A model generated the notes under the pieces. The model was not told where the DNA came from. It made no database searches and saw only the letters and a list, made by a program, of their open reading frames with translations. Shown here in pieces: positions 35,358 to 44,417 of a stretch of DNA of 64,000 nt; the first letter of the stretch is position 1, and every line of letters begins with the position of its first letter. This stretch comes from an uncultured Prevotellaceae bacterium. Lineage in GTDB: Bacteria > Bacteroidota > Bacteroidia > Bacteroidales > Bacteroidaceae. The translations under genes and the position numbers were made by a program. The stretch lies in the NCBI GenBank assembly GCA_900318995.1, contig ONMR01000006.1, forward strand, positions 1 through 64,000, written 5' to 3'.

Positions 35358-35948
35358 ATGAAAAAGAAACCTGTAATGTGTATTGTGGCCGGGCCGAACG
35401 GGTCGGGAAAGACCACAACTACAGAACAGCTGCTCAAGAATGAGTGGGGCGCTGACAGTCTTTACATCAATCCCGATAATATCGCACAGGAACAATACGG
35501 TGACTGGAACTCTGCCGATGCAGTCCTGAAAGCAGCCCAGACGGCCACCGGACAGCGATACGAATGCTTGTCAAACGGAACTGACTTTGTGTTTGAAACG
35601 GTGTTTTCATCGGCTGAGAAGATGGATTTCCTTCGCAAGGCTAAGGATGCAGGCTTTTTCATCAGGATATTCTATGTGTGCACGGAATCGCCGCTGATAA
35701 ACATAAACCGCATAGCGCAACGTTATCTTAACGGCGGGCATGAGGTGCCCATTTCCAAGACTATCTCCAGATACTACAGCTCACTCAAGAACATATCAGA
35801 GGCCATAAAGATTGCCGACAGGGTTTATCTCTATGACAACTCGACAGAAAACGCCGCCCCGCGCCTGATTCTCAGAACCACCGATGGCAGGATAGCCAAA
35901 CGTTATACGGATGACTTGCCGGAGTGGGTCAGTGCAGTGATTCATTGA
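35358..35948 (+). CDS. Zeta-toxin-family P-loop kinase
   Basis: A 196-aa protein. Walker A is AGPNGSGKTTT at about residues 11-21, followed by INPDNIA (zeta-type substrate-binding Asp) and DFVFETVFSS (catalytic region with Glu). IRIFYVCTESPLININRI and RYLNGGHEVP match the family's Arg-containing lid. Zeta toxins phosphorylate UDP-activated aminosugars and block wall synthesis; members of this shorter group may act on other small molecules. Its usual epsilon antitoxin is replaced by the upstream HTH protein. The stop codon lies 4 nt before the regulon dyad of permease unit C. Confidence 0.75.
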   Translation: MKKKPVMCIVAGPNGSGKTTTTEQLLKNEWGADSLYINPDNIAQEQYGDWNSADAVLKAAQTATGQRYECLSNGTDFVFETVFSSAEKMDFLRKAKDAGFFIRIFYVCTESPLININRIAQRYLNGGHEVPISKTISRYYSSLKNISEAIKIADRVYLYDNSTENAAPRLILRTTDGRIAKRYTDDLPEWVSAVIH

Positions 35949-35952
35949 AAGT

Positions 35953-36036
35953 GTCAAAAAATTAGACGATTTTGGGGCGGAAAGTACGTTTTTGCCCTTT
36001 TTTCTTGGAGGATGGTGGCGGGAGGGGATAATTTTG
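35953..36036 (+). promoter_or_regulatory. Exporter-regulon promoter module, unit C
   Basis: Dyad GTCAAAAAATTAGAC at 35953-35967, 37 bp, TTGG at 36005-36008, 20 bp, TAATTTTG at 36029-36036; ATG 31 nt later. Confidence 0.75.
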
Positions 36037-36067
36037 GAGCAGCAATTAAACAACCAACAGTCCAGAT

Positions 36068-38608
36068 ATGTTTATACACTATCTTAAAATAGCGCTGCGT
36101 AACATACGCAAGTATGCGCTCCAGAATACGGTCAGTATTTTGGGGCTGGCCGCAGGTTTTGTCTGCCTCAGCCTCTCTGCGCTATGGATTCATTTTGAAG
36201 AGTCATTTGATACTTTTCACAAGGATGCCGACAGGATATTCACATTCTCGGTGTATGAACATGAGGAAGGCACTGAGAATCATACCGGATATGTCAATTA
36301 TACAGAGCATGAACTGTTGTACAGCTATCCTGAAATTGAAAAGATTTCCAAGTTTGTATATAGGGAGCATGAAAAAGAAAACCTTACGGAACTTAGGATT
36401 GACACGGTTTTCCGCACCATATTTGACTTGCCGGTGATTTCAGGCAATGAAGGGTTCATGCGTGACACGAGTTTCATTGCCATCTCTTCAACATACGCTG
36501 ACAAGGCTTACAGAGGACAGAATCCCATAGGACAGGAACTGCTGGGTAAGACCATATCAGCGGTGGTGAAGGACTTTGGGCGTATGTCGGCCATTCAGTT
36601 CGATATACTCTCCTGCTATAATTTCAAGATAGCAGTAAAAAACGAACGCGGAAATTACATTCATGAAGGAATGTCCGATGATGACCTGTTTCCCAGCGTG
36701 TTTATAAGAATCCACAAGGGGACTGACAAGGATAAGTTTGCCGATAAAGTCCGGAACAGTCTGGATGATTCCGAGTATTCCCATTATGAACTGCTACCTA
36801 TAGGTGCGATACATCGCCAGATGGTCAAGACAGACATGTATGTAAATTATGCTCATGCCAAGGTGTTCTGCCTGTTCAGTCTGATGCTGATGATGTGTGC
36901 CATAATCAATTTCCTGCTGTTCTCGCTTAACAGTATCAGGACCCGAAGCCGTGAAATGGCCTTGAGAACTGTCAACGGTGCAACCGGGAATTCCCTGGTC
37001 TGGATGCTGGTCACTGAACTGGGTGTTATTCTGGCAATATCAATGTTTGCGGGGCTATTGCTTGTGCAGTTCCTTAAGAGCAGGTTCATAAGTATGGCCG
37101 ACATACAGATGACCGGAGGATATGTAACTATGGGCAGTATGGTCATCATGATTCTGGTTCTGGCTGTTTCATTATTGATAAGCATCGCTGCAGTCAGGAT
37201 ACTGCGTGGAAGGACAATGCACAGTACCATAACATCGGTACGTAACATACGGTTCAGGAAGGCAAGCATCGGTATTCAGGTGTTCACAAGCGTTCTGTTC
37301 CTGTATATAGTTACTGTGATGGCCCGCCAGTTCAGTTTCCTGCGCCATAATGACTGGGGTTCAAGAATCAATGACATTGCCGTACTTTCAATCTCCAATC
37401 CTGTGAACGGATGGGATGGCTATGTGATGGGAAGGTCAGTATATTATCCTCCCCAGAATGACGATGAGACAGCCGAGCCAAGAAGAGGCAGTCATCTGAA
37501 AGAGCTGAACAATGAGTATCTGGAACGCCTGGACGGACAGTTTGGTCTGACAGACCGACTTAAGAGCCTTCCGAGTGTAAAGTCATTATACAGGAACTTT
37601 GGAGATATTGAAAAAATCCAGCACGGTAGCGAGTGGTTGCGCTGGGATAGAAATACCGTCAATGGGAGGGACAGTCTGGATATCAGGATTATGGATATAC
37701 TGGAGCCGGAAAAGATGGAACTGCTTGATTTCAACATAATAGACGGTACGCTCCCGGACAGACCATTGCAGAAGGATGAAATTGTTATTACGGAGAATAT
37801 AAAGAAGGAGTTGGGTCTGGCCGATGTCTGTGATGAACCGACCATTACGATAGGGCGTCAGTATATCATGCCTATAACAGACTTTTATTTTGATGAAAAC
37901 GGAGTAATCCATGTAAATAATGCTGATGCCGGTACTGTGTATTATACATTCCGCGTAATAGCAGTGGTAAGTGATATCTATCCCAACAAGTTTGATGCAG
38001 CACCTATTATGTACATCTTGTGTACTCCCGGCAACCGCAGGCTTATGCCGCCATCAGGAAGTGATGATGGCTGGACTGTCGCTCATATTACTCTGACTTA
38101 TGACCACGGAATGAAATCCAAAATCAGGACCGATGTTGCCCGGATTATGGATGAAACCGGACTTAAATACGAACTTACATTCCCCGAGGACCGTTTCTTT
38201 GAAAGCCTTATAAGCCAGGAGCACCTTAAGAATCTGGTGATGGGACTTGGTGTCATCTGTATTCTCATTGCCATATTCGGCACCTATTCAATGATTGCGC
38301 TTGCCTGCCGCGAACGCAGGCGCGAGATTGCCGTCCGTAAGGTGCATGGGGCAAAAGTCCGTGACATAATAGATATTTTCGGCCGTGAATATGGCGCAAC
38401 ACTTTTGGGCGCAACTCTTTTGGCTTTTAGTGTGGGCTACATAATGATGCACCGCTGGATACAGCAGTATGAGCGCCAGGTCACCATAAGCTGGTGGATC
38501 TATGCCGTAATACTTGCGGCAATGGTTATTGTGATCTGCCTCACGGTGGGCCATCAGGTACTTCGTACCGCCCGCGAGAATCCGGCCGATGTGATCAAGA
38601 GCGAGTGA
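36068..38608 (+). CDS. FtsX/MacB-like ABC permease (subfamily I)
   Basis: An 846-aa inner-membrane protein. The N-terminus FIHYLKIALRNIRKYALQNT and segment VSILGLAAGFVCLSLSALWI are nearly the same as in the next permease and in the one at 46010. The periplasmic domain starts with FDTFHKDADRIFTF. Coupling motifs are RSREMALRTVNGAT (first half) and RRREIAVRKVHGAKVRDI (second half), and the C-terminus is ENPADVIKSE. The stop codon is followed 2 nt later by the dyad of unit D, so this gene and the next are a head-to-tail pair, each with its own promoter. Substrate unknown. Confidence 0.8.
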   Translation: MFIHYLKIALRNIRKYALQNTVSILGLAAGFVCLSLSALWIHFEESFDTFHKDADRIFTFSVYEHEEGTENHTGYVNYTEHELLYSYPEIEKISKFVYREHEKENLTELRIDTVFRTIFDLPVISGNEGFMRDTSFIAISSTYADKAYRGQNPIGQELLGKTISAVVKDFGRMSAIQFDILSCYNFKIAVKNERGNYIHEGMSDDDLFPSVFIRIHKGTDKDKFADKVRNSLDDSEYSHYELLPIGAIHRQMVKTDMYVNYAHAKVFCLFSLMLMMCAIINFLLFSLNSIRTRSREMALRTVNGATGNSLVWMLVTELGVILAISMFAGLLLVQFLKSRFISMADIQMTGGYVTMGSMVIMILVLAVSLLISIAAVRILRGRTMHSTITSVRNIRFRKASIGIQVFTSVLFLYIVTVMARQFSFLRHNDWGSRINDIAVLSISNPVNGWDGYVMGRSVYYPPQNDDETAEPRRGSHLKELNNEYLERLDGQFGLTDRLKSLPSVKSLYRNFGDIEKIQHGSEWLRWDRNTVNGRDSLDIRIMDILEPEKMELLDFNIIDGTLPDRPLQKDEIVITENIKKELGLADVCDEPTITIGRQYIMPITDFYFDENGVIHVNNADAGTVYYTFRVIAVVSDIYPNKFDAAPIMYILCTPGNRRLMPPSGSDDGWTVAHITLTYDHGMKSKIRTDVARIMDETGLKYELTFPEDRFFESLISQEHLKNLVMGLGVICILIAIFGTYSMIALACRERRREIAVRKVHGAKVRDIIDIFGREYGATLLGATLLAFSVGYIMMHRWIQQYERQVTISWWIYAVILAAMVIVICLTVGHQVLRTARENPADVIKSE

Positions 38609-38610
38609 GT

Positions 38611-38694
38611 GTCAAAAAATTAGACGATTTTGGGGCGGATAGTACGATTTTGCCCTTTTTTCTTGGAGGATGGTGGCGGGAGGGGATAATTTTG
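38611..38694 (+). promoter_or_regulatory. Exporter-regulon promoter module, unit D
   Basis: Dyad GTCAAAAAATTAGAC at 38611-38625, 37 bp, TTGG at 38663-38666, 20 bp, TAATTTTG at 38687-38694; ATG 38724 is 29 nt later. The DNA of this module is almost identical to unit C. Confidence 0.75.
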
Positions 38695-38723
38695 GAGCAG
38701 AAATAAAAAACAACAGTCCTGAT

Positions 38724-41270
38724 ATGTTTATACATTACCTTAAAATCGCTATCCGCAACATCCGTAAGTTCGCTCTGCAGAACACGGTCAGTGTAATCGG
38801 TCTTGCCGCCGGTTTTGTTTGCCTCAGTCTCTCCTCTGTATGGCTCTATTACGAGAACTCGTTTGACCGTTTCCATAAGGATGCGGACCGTATTTATACG
38901 TTTAATGTATCAACTCAGGATGGGAAGGATATACTGAAGAAAGGAACCGGCAACCGTCTCCTCAAAGGAATAACGGAGACGATTGAACCTGAAGCCACTA
39001 CCTATTTCAGGCTTGAGACCGATAATGAGCATTACACAGAGTTACAGGTTGACTCCGCTTTCTGTGGTTTCTTTGGAATTGGGCTTGCCAAGGGTGACTG
39101 GTCATTCATCGGAAATAAGGATTATATCGCATTATCCGAGCATTATGCAAAGAAGAACTACCGGGATCAAGACCCGATTGGACAGAAAATTGGCAGCCGC
39201 ACCGTAGTTGCAGTTCTTAAGGATTTCAATAAACCCACAGTATTGGATTTTGATATCATGTCATATCGCGATGTACTTGATAATGCAGATGTAAGTTCTT
39301 TGCCACGTCATTCTATGTACAGCGATATAAACAAGACGTTGCAGTCAAGCTGTTTCTGGAAATTAAGAAAAGGAGTTGATGCCGATGAGGCGTTGGATAT
39401 GCTTCTGAAAAGCTCTAATGATTTTGTGAGGCTGAGAGTGTCTATTTCAGACATGTCAAAATCAACAATGGGCTTTGTTCCTATCAGCGACCTGCACCTT
39501 AAACTTATTAAGGACGAATCATATGTAAGTTACAGGACCATGAGCTTGTTCTGCCTGGCAAGTATCCTGATTATGCTGTGTTCTCTGGTTAATATTCTAA
39601 TATTCTTTATCAATACCTTGAGAGGACGTGACCGTGAAGCGGCATTGCGTATTGTTCACGGAGCATCAATGAGAGACCTTATCCTGATGTTCTCACTTGA
39701 AATGTCCATACTTGTCTTATCAGGTCTGGTTATAGGAATGATAATGGTGTGGATGCTTAAAGATTCCTATATCTCCTTAGCCGATATCAGTATGCCTGTA
39801 GGATTCCTTATGACAAGCAGTATTGTGTTGTTGCTGTCAGTGTTCCTCGTTTCACTGATTTCATGCGTGATTTGCGTCTATGTGATAAGACTCAGAACCA
39901 TACAGGATACTATTGCGCATTCAAAAAGCAAAGGCTTTTTCAGGAAGATCAGCGTAGGACTGCAGTTGTTTACGGGTACCCTGTTTGCATTCATCACCTG
40001 TGTCATGCTGCATCAGTTCAATTATCTCAGAAACGAGAATTGGGGCATAAACATAAACGATCAGGCTGTAATTACCATAACGCCAGATGGCGTATTTTCC
40101 ATAACGGATATCCTGATGGGCAATGTGAAAGCAGACAGTGATGAAGAGCTTAGTGCAATGCTTGATCATATGGATGCCATCAAAAATGTGAATTTTCAGG
40201 AGAAATATGAAACTGAATATGCTATTTCATCCAAGTTGGAATCAATGCCTCAGATTATCTGGGTTAAGCAGGGTATCAAGGATATATATTCATTTGCAAC
40301 AGCCGGAAGGTACAATATGTATCCCGATTACAGTATCAATGGCATAGACAGTTGCGAGTACAGCGTCCTGGATATGCTTGATAAGGATGAACTTGAAATA
40401 CTGAATGTAACTGTATTGGACGGATCAATTCCTACTGACCGTCCCATTATGGACAATGAGGTTGTGATAACGGAGAACCTCTATAGGAAACTCGGCCTTG
40501 GGCCCGTTTCGGAAGATCCGGTCATTACAGTAGAAAGTGTCGTGTTAAATGATATCAATCAAATATTTGGAGAAGTGAGGACTCAAACCAATGATTATCA
40601 TGTGATTGCTGTAATAAAGGATATATATATGACCTCATTCGAGGTGGCACCTCCCTTCCTTATCCTTTGTACTCCTAACAACTCCAAACTCACTTCAAGT
40701 ACTATCACTGATCTGGCAGGAGGGCTTATGGGAAAGCCTGGAGCAGCCTATATGGTCCAATATAAAAACGGTTTCAAAAAAGAACTTGTCAAGAAGGTTT
40801 CCGGGATTCTTGATGGCATAGATTGCACATATGAGATAACTTTTACCGAAGACCAGTTCTATAAGGCTCTCGACAAGGACAAGCACCTTAAGAACCTGAT
40901 TCTTGTCATGGGAATAATATGCATCATGATTTCAATTTTCGGTGTATGGTCCATGATAAGTCTGGCTTGCCTGGAGCGTCGCCGTGAGATTGCAGTCCGC
41001 AAGGTTCATGGTGCCAAAGTCAGGGATATCCTTTCAATATTCACAAAGGAATACGGTGCAGTGATAGCAATATCCATGGGTGCAGCCTTTATAACAGGTT
41101 ATCTGATAATGCATCAGTGGATACAGAAGTTCCCGCGTCAGGCTACCATAAGTTGGTGGATTTATGCAGGGATATTTGCAGCAACGGTCATTGTTATCGG
41201 CCTTACTGTTATCCACAAGGTTGTCAAGACCGCCAGCGAGAATCCGGCCGATGTCATCAAGAGCGAGTGA
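38724..41270 (+). CDS. FtsX/MacB-like ABC permease (subfamily I)
   Basis: An 848-aa protein starting MFIHYLKIAIRNIRKFALQN. A frame extension to 38670 crosses the -7 box and cannot be translated. Membrane segment 1 is VSVIGLAAGFVCLSLSSVWL, and the periplasmic domain begins FDRFHKDADRIYTF. Coupling motifs are RDREAALRIVHGASMRDL and RRREIAVRKVHGAKVRDI, with C-terminal WISWW-type segment and ENPADVIKSE. It is most like the preceding permease at both ends but clearly divergent in the periplasmic regions, as expected if those regions determine partner or substrate specificity. Confidence 0.8.
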   Translation: MFIHYLKIAIRNIRKFALQNTVSVIGLAAGFVCLSLSSVWLYYENSFDRFHKDADRIYTFNVSTQDGKDILKKGTGNRLLKGITETIEPEATTYFRLETDNEHYTELQVDSAFCGFFGIGLAKGDWSFIGNKDYIALSEHYAKKNYRDQDPIGQKIGSRTVVAVLKDFNKPTVLDFDIMSYRDVLDNADVSSLPRHSMYSDINKTLQSSCFWKLRKGVDADEALDMLLKSSNDFVRLRVSISDMSKSTMGFVPISDLHLKLIKDESYVSYRTMSLFCLASILIMLCSLVNILIFFINTLRGRDREAALRIVHGASMRDLILMFSLEMSILVLSGLVIGMIMVWMLKDSYISLADISMPVGFLMTSSIVLLLSVFLVSLISCVICVYVIRLRTIQDTIAHSKSKGFFRKISVGLQLFTGTLFAFITCVMLHQFNYLRNENWGININDQAVITITPDGVFSITDILMGNVKADSDEELSAMLDHMDAIKNVNFQEKYETEYAISSKLESMPQIIWVKQGIKDIYSFATAGRYNMYPDYSINGIDSCEYSVLDMLDKDELEILNVTVLDGSIPTDRPIMDNEVVITENLYRKLGLGPVSEDPVITVESVVLNDINQIFGEVRTQTNDYHVIAVIKDIYMTSFEVAPPFLILCTPNNSKLTSSTITDLAGGLMGKPGAAYMVQYKNGFKKELVKKVSGILDGIDCTYEITFTEDQFYKALDKDKHLKNLILVMGIICIMISIFGVWSMISLACLERRREIAVRKVHGAKVRDILSIFTKEYGAVIAISMGAAFITGYLIMHQWIQKFPRQATISWWIYAGIFAATVIVIGLTVIHKVVKTASENPADVIKSE

Positions 41271-41272
41271 GT

Positions 41273-41356
41273 GTCAAAAAATTAGACGATTTTGGGCCGG
41301 AAAGTACGATTTTGAGATTTTTTCTTGGAGAATGGAGTAGTTGAGGGATAATTTTG
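41273..41356 (+). promoter_or_regulatory. Exporter-regulon promoter module, unit E
   Basis: Dyad GTCAAAAAATTAGAC at 41273-41287, 37 bp, TTGG at 41325-41328, 20 bp, TAATTTTG at 41349-41356; ATG 39 nt later. The bases between the two promoter boxes differ from units A-D, but the spacing is kept. Confidence 0.75.
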
Positions 41357-41395
41357 AGTCAGAAATAAGTAATCAATAACCTAATAATTTGAAAT

Positions 41396-42070
41396 ATGAT
41401 TGAAGTACAGAATTTACAGAAGATCTTCCGTACGGAGGAAGTTGAGACCTGGGCGCTGAATGATGTATCGTTCACGGTTGCCGACGGTGAGTTTGTGGCC
41501 ATCATGGGCCCGTCAGGTTGCGGTAAGTCAACCCTTCTTAATATCCTTGGTTTGCTGGACAACCCCACCAAGGGCAGTTACAAGCTGCAGGGCGTTGAGG
41601 TAGCTACACTTGATGAGAACCATCGCACAGACTTGCGCAAGGGCGTGATTGGATTTGTGTTCCAGAGCTTTAACCTGATTGATGAGCTTAACGTGCGTGA
41701 AAACATAGAGCTGCCGCTGCTCTATATGGGCGTTCCCGCCAAGGAGCGTCGCCGCCGCGCCGAGGAGGTTATGGAGCGCATGAACATTTCGCACCGCGAG
41801 AAACATTTCCCCAATCAGCTGAGCGGTGGTCAGCAGCAGCGCGTAGCCATAGCCCGCGCCGTCATTGCAGGTCCCAAACTGATCTTGGCCGATGAGCCCA
41901 CCGGTAACCTGGATTCAGTGAACGGTCAGGAGGTTATGAACCTGCTCAAGGAACTCAACCAGCAGGGAACAACCATCGTAATGGTAACCCACAGCCGTCA
42001 CGATGCATCGTACGCCAACCGCATAATCAACCTCTTTGACGGCAGCATCGTGAAGGAACTCCCGCTGTAA
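41396..42070 (+). CDS. MacB/LolD-type ABC transporter ATP-binding protein
   Basis: A 224-aa protein. Walker A is GPSGCGKST (residues about 38-46), the Q-loop is FVFQSFNL, the signature [14 protein letters not shown] (near 140), Walker [14 protein letters not shown], and the switch His lies in MVTHSRHD. LolD/MacB-type ATPases power FtsX-like permeases from the cytosol. It is the only ATPase in the island, while seven separate permeases surround it. A permease of subfamily II follows after 10 nt in the same unit. The likely inference is that it is shared by all seven, including those transcribed from their own promoters. Confidence 0.9.
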   Translation: MIEVQNLQKIFRTEEVETWALNDVSFTVADGEFVAIMGPSGCGKSTLLNILGLLDNPTKGSYKLQGVEVATLDENHRTDLRKGVIGFVFQSFNLIDELNVRENIELPLLYMGVPAKERRRRAEEVMERMNISHREKHFPNQLSGGQQQRVAIARAVIAGPKLILADEPTGNLDSVNGQEVMNLLKELNQQGTTIVMVTHSRHDASYANRIINLFDGSIVKELPL

Positions 42071-42080
42071 AAACGACGCA

Positions 42081-44366
42081 ATGTTTTTGCATTACATTAA
42101 GACTGCATGGAGGAGCATCTGTGGCAACTGGGTTTACAGTCTGCTCAGTGTTTGCTGTCTCGCTATAGGTACAGCAATGTTCTCCATGCTGTTCTATGGC
42201 ATCAACTATGATGATTTCTTTAAGAACCGGCTACCCGGTCACAAACGGAGCCGGTTTGTTTGCATGACAATGCCGGGAAACCATGTAAGTCAACAGGATA
42301 GGATGTATCGCTTTCAGTTGCCATACCTGGATTACAAGACTCTGTTGGATTTGCCGGAAATAGAATCTGTAAGTGTAGGCGGTGGCATGTCGGCCCATTT
42401 GTCTTTTGCCGATTCGGTCAAGGTATATGGAATGGGGCCGGTAAAAGGAGTTTATGTTGATGGCGATTATTTCAAATACTGGAATCTCTCTCTCTTGTAT
42501 GGTGACAGAGTGCCACAGAACGAGAATGAGATTGTAGTATCGGAGTCACTTCTTAAACGCATGGGTTATGACAAGGATATAAGCCAATGTCTTGTCAAGA
42601 CTGAGACCTACCGGATAGGCAGAGAATATCAGATTGTAAATGTGGTGCGTGATGACAAATGGCGTCGCAGCTGTGGTTATGACGTTTTTTTCAGTGCTCA
42701 GGACTGGAAGATCCAAGGTTTTACATTTTACAATGTCGATGTTGTACTTAAGGAGGGAGCCGACGTAAATGATATAAACGACAGGCTGAGCGTTACCTTG
42801 GTAGATGATGGCGAGGGAAACAGGAAGATTCTGCAACTGGCCGGATTCCATGAGAATCCCGGTGACAGGATGGAAAAGCTGTTGCTTAGCATGTTGAGCA
42901 TTCTGGTTCTCCTTGTTGCCGTAACAAATTACCTCAAGCATCTGGCAATGGTGCTCAAGCAGCGTAACCGGTCCAACATAATCCGATATAGCCTGGGAGC
43001 CAGACAGAGTAGTCTTGCGTTTATGCTGGTAGCCGAAGTTCTTATCATACTGCTATTATCATTTGCCATAGCCCAATATATCACAATCCTTGTCTGCTCA
43101 TGGGTTAACCAGACAGTTTATATGGGAGACCGTTATTTCCATTTGGCGGATTTGATATGGCTGAATACATTGACCACTGTGTGCATTGCGTTAGTAAGCG
43201 TTGTGGTATGCCGGATAGCGGTATTTGGGCAGAACAAGGTTCTGAGGAACAGGATTGTGGCCTACCAGCGTGAGCGGAAAGTGCTGAAATACATAATAAT
43301 CGGCATAGAGACATCGGTTGCAGTTATGGCATTGGCATCGGTTCTTAATATAGCATATACCGCACCAAGACCATATAACCCGCTTTCCAGATCTGAAATC
43401 CGCAGGACTTTCTATGTAGAGACCGAGGAAGGTGATTCATATACGGACAATCAGCAGGCATTCTGCAATATGGTCAGAAGGATGCCACAGGTTGAGGATA
43501 TGGTATCTTCTGAGAGCGACTGGAACGGATCGCATGCAGGTCAGTTCAATGTTCAAGGCAGAACGGAATGGTTGTTTGAAAAAGGTTATGATATACGTTA
43601 TTTCCAGTTCTTCAATATCCCGATTGAATGGCTTGATCCTACGCATCCTACAAGCGGATACCTGATAGACCGGCTTACGTACGAAAGGTATATGAGGGAT
43701 AGCGTGGATTTAAGCAACATATCAACTGTAAGTTACAACACTGTCACCCCTGTTCACGTAACCGGAGTGTATGAACATTATATGTTAGGTGATCCTTATG
43801 AGTCTGCTGGAGATGTAGGTGGGCTGTTCCAGTATCATCCCATATCGGAATATTATACAAACTTTTTTGTAAGGTTCCGTGAAGGTGTTTCAAAGACTGA
43901 GGCTGAGACACTTCTGCGTAATGCCTGGAAAGAGGTTAACCCGTCATCTATGGAGGATGTCAGGATAATATCCATACCCAAATATACCGACGATGAATAT
44001 CGCTTTACAGCGTTGGGATTCCAGATAGGCGGAATGGTGTGCATACTGCTGGTGATACTGAGCGTGACATCGTCCATATCGGCCGAAACCAACGTACGCC
44101 GCAAGGAAGTGGCTTTGCGCAAAATCAACGGTGCAAAGGGCAGGAACATAATGGCCCTGTTCATCAGGCCGTACTGCATAATACTGGCAGTGGCATTCCC
44201 CATAGGCATTCTGGCTTCATTGGCTTTGCTTGGTCATGCAGGACTGTATGTCTGGATTGCACCTGTAACGCTGGTGGCAATTGCTCTCATTGTGGCGCTC
44301 TCAGTATGGAGCAAAATCCGCGCCATAATGCGCACCAATCCTGCTGATGTAATTAAAAGCGAGTGA
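42081..44366 (+). CDS. FtsX/MacB-like ABC permease (subfamily II)
   Basis: A 761-aa inner-membrane protein in operon with the ATPase gene. The N-terminus FLHYIKTAWRSICGNWVYSL leads to segment CCLAIGTAMFSMLFYGI, then FFKNRLPGHKRS, matching the FENRLPGRDR block of the permease at 51200. The C-terminal coupling motif is VRRKEVALRKINGAKGRNI and LFIRPYC. It ends TNPADVIKSE. The first coupling region (KQRNRSNIIRYSLGARQ) is weaker. As the permease physically linked to the ATPase, it may be the founding partner. A hairpin terminator follows. Confidence 0.8.
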   Translation: MFLHYIKTAWRSICGNWVYSLLSVCCLAIGTAMFSMLFYGINYDDFFKNRLPGHKRSRFVCMTMPGNHVSQQDRMYRFQLPYLDYKTLLDLPEIESVSVGGGMSAHLSFADSVKVYGMGPVKGVYVDGDYFKYWNLSLLYGDRVPQNENEIVVSESLLKRMGYDKDISQCLVKTETYRIGREYQIVNVVRDDKWRRSCGYDVFFSAQDWKIQGFTFYNVDVVLKEGADVNDINDRLSVTLVDDGEGNRKILQLAGFHENPGDRMEKLLLSMLSILVLLVAVTNYLKHLAMVLKQRNRSNIIRYSLGARQSSLAFMLVAEVLIILLLSFAIAQYITILVCSWVNQTVYMGDRYFHLADLIWLNTLTTVCIALVSVVVCRIAVFGQNKVLRNRIVAYQRERKVLKYIIIGIETSVAVMALASVLNIAYTAPRPYNPLSRSEIRRTFYVETEEGDSYTDNQQAFCNMVRRMPQVEDMVSSESDWNGSHAGQFNVQGRTEWLFEKGYDIRYFQFFNIPIEWLDPTHPTSGYLIDRLTYERYMRDSVDLSNISTVSYNTVTPVHVTGVYEHYMLGDPYESAGDVGGLFQYHPISEYYTNFFVRFREGVSKTEAETLLRNAWKEVNPSSMEDVRIISIPKYTDDEYRFTALGFQIGGMVCILLVILSVTSSISAETNVRRKEVALRKINGAKGRNIMALFIRPYCIILAVAFPIGILASLALLGHAGLYVWIAPVTLVAIALIVALSVWSKIRAIMRTNPADVIKSE

Positions 44367-44400
44367 CGCAAAGGGAAACGACCCCTTTGCGTCATTTTTT
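44365..44400 (+). terminator. Intrinsic terminator, GACGCAAAGGGG family
   Basis: A perfect 11-bp stem GACGCAAAGGG (44365-44375)/CCCTTTGCGTC (44383-44393) is followed by ATTTTTT. It separates the exporter operon from the two-component operon. Confidence 0.85.
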
Positions 44401-44402
44401 CA

Positions 44403-44410
44403 TATCTTTG
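44403..44410 (+). promoter_or_regulatory. -7 box of the two-component operon
   Basis: TATCTTTG, with ATG only 7 nt downstream (near-leaderless). No copy of the regulon dyad is found here. Confidence 0.5.
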
Positions 44411-44417
44411 TGGTGTT

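Noticed and set aside
35949..41400. Integron-like attC cassette array
   Set aside because: The repeated junctions have promoter geometry, no integrase is present, and they lack attC core sites; the gene bodies are paralogs rather than unrelated cassettes.
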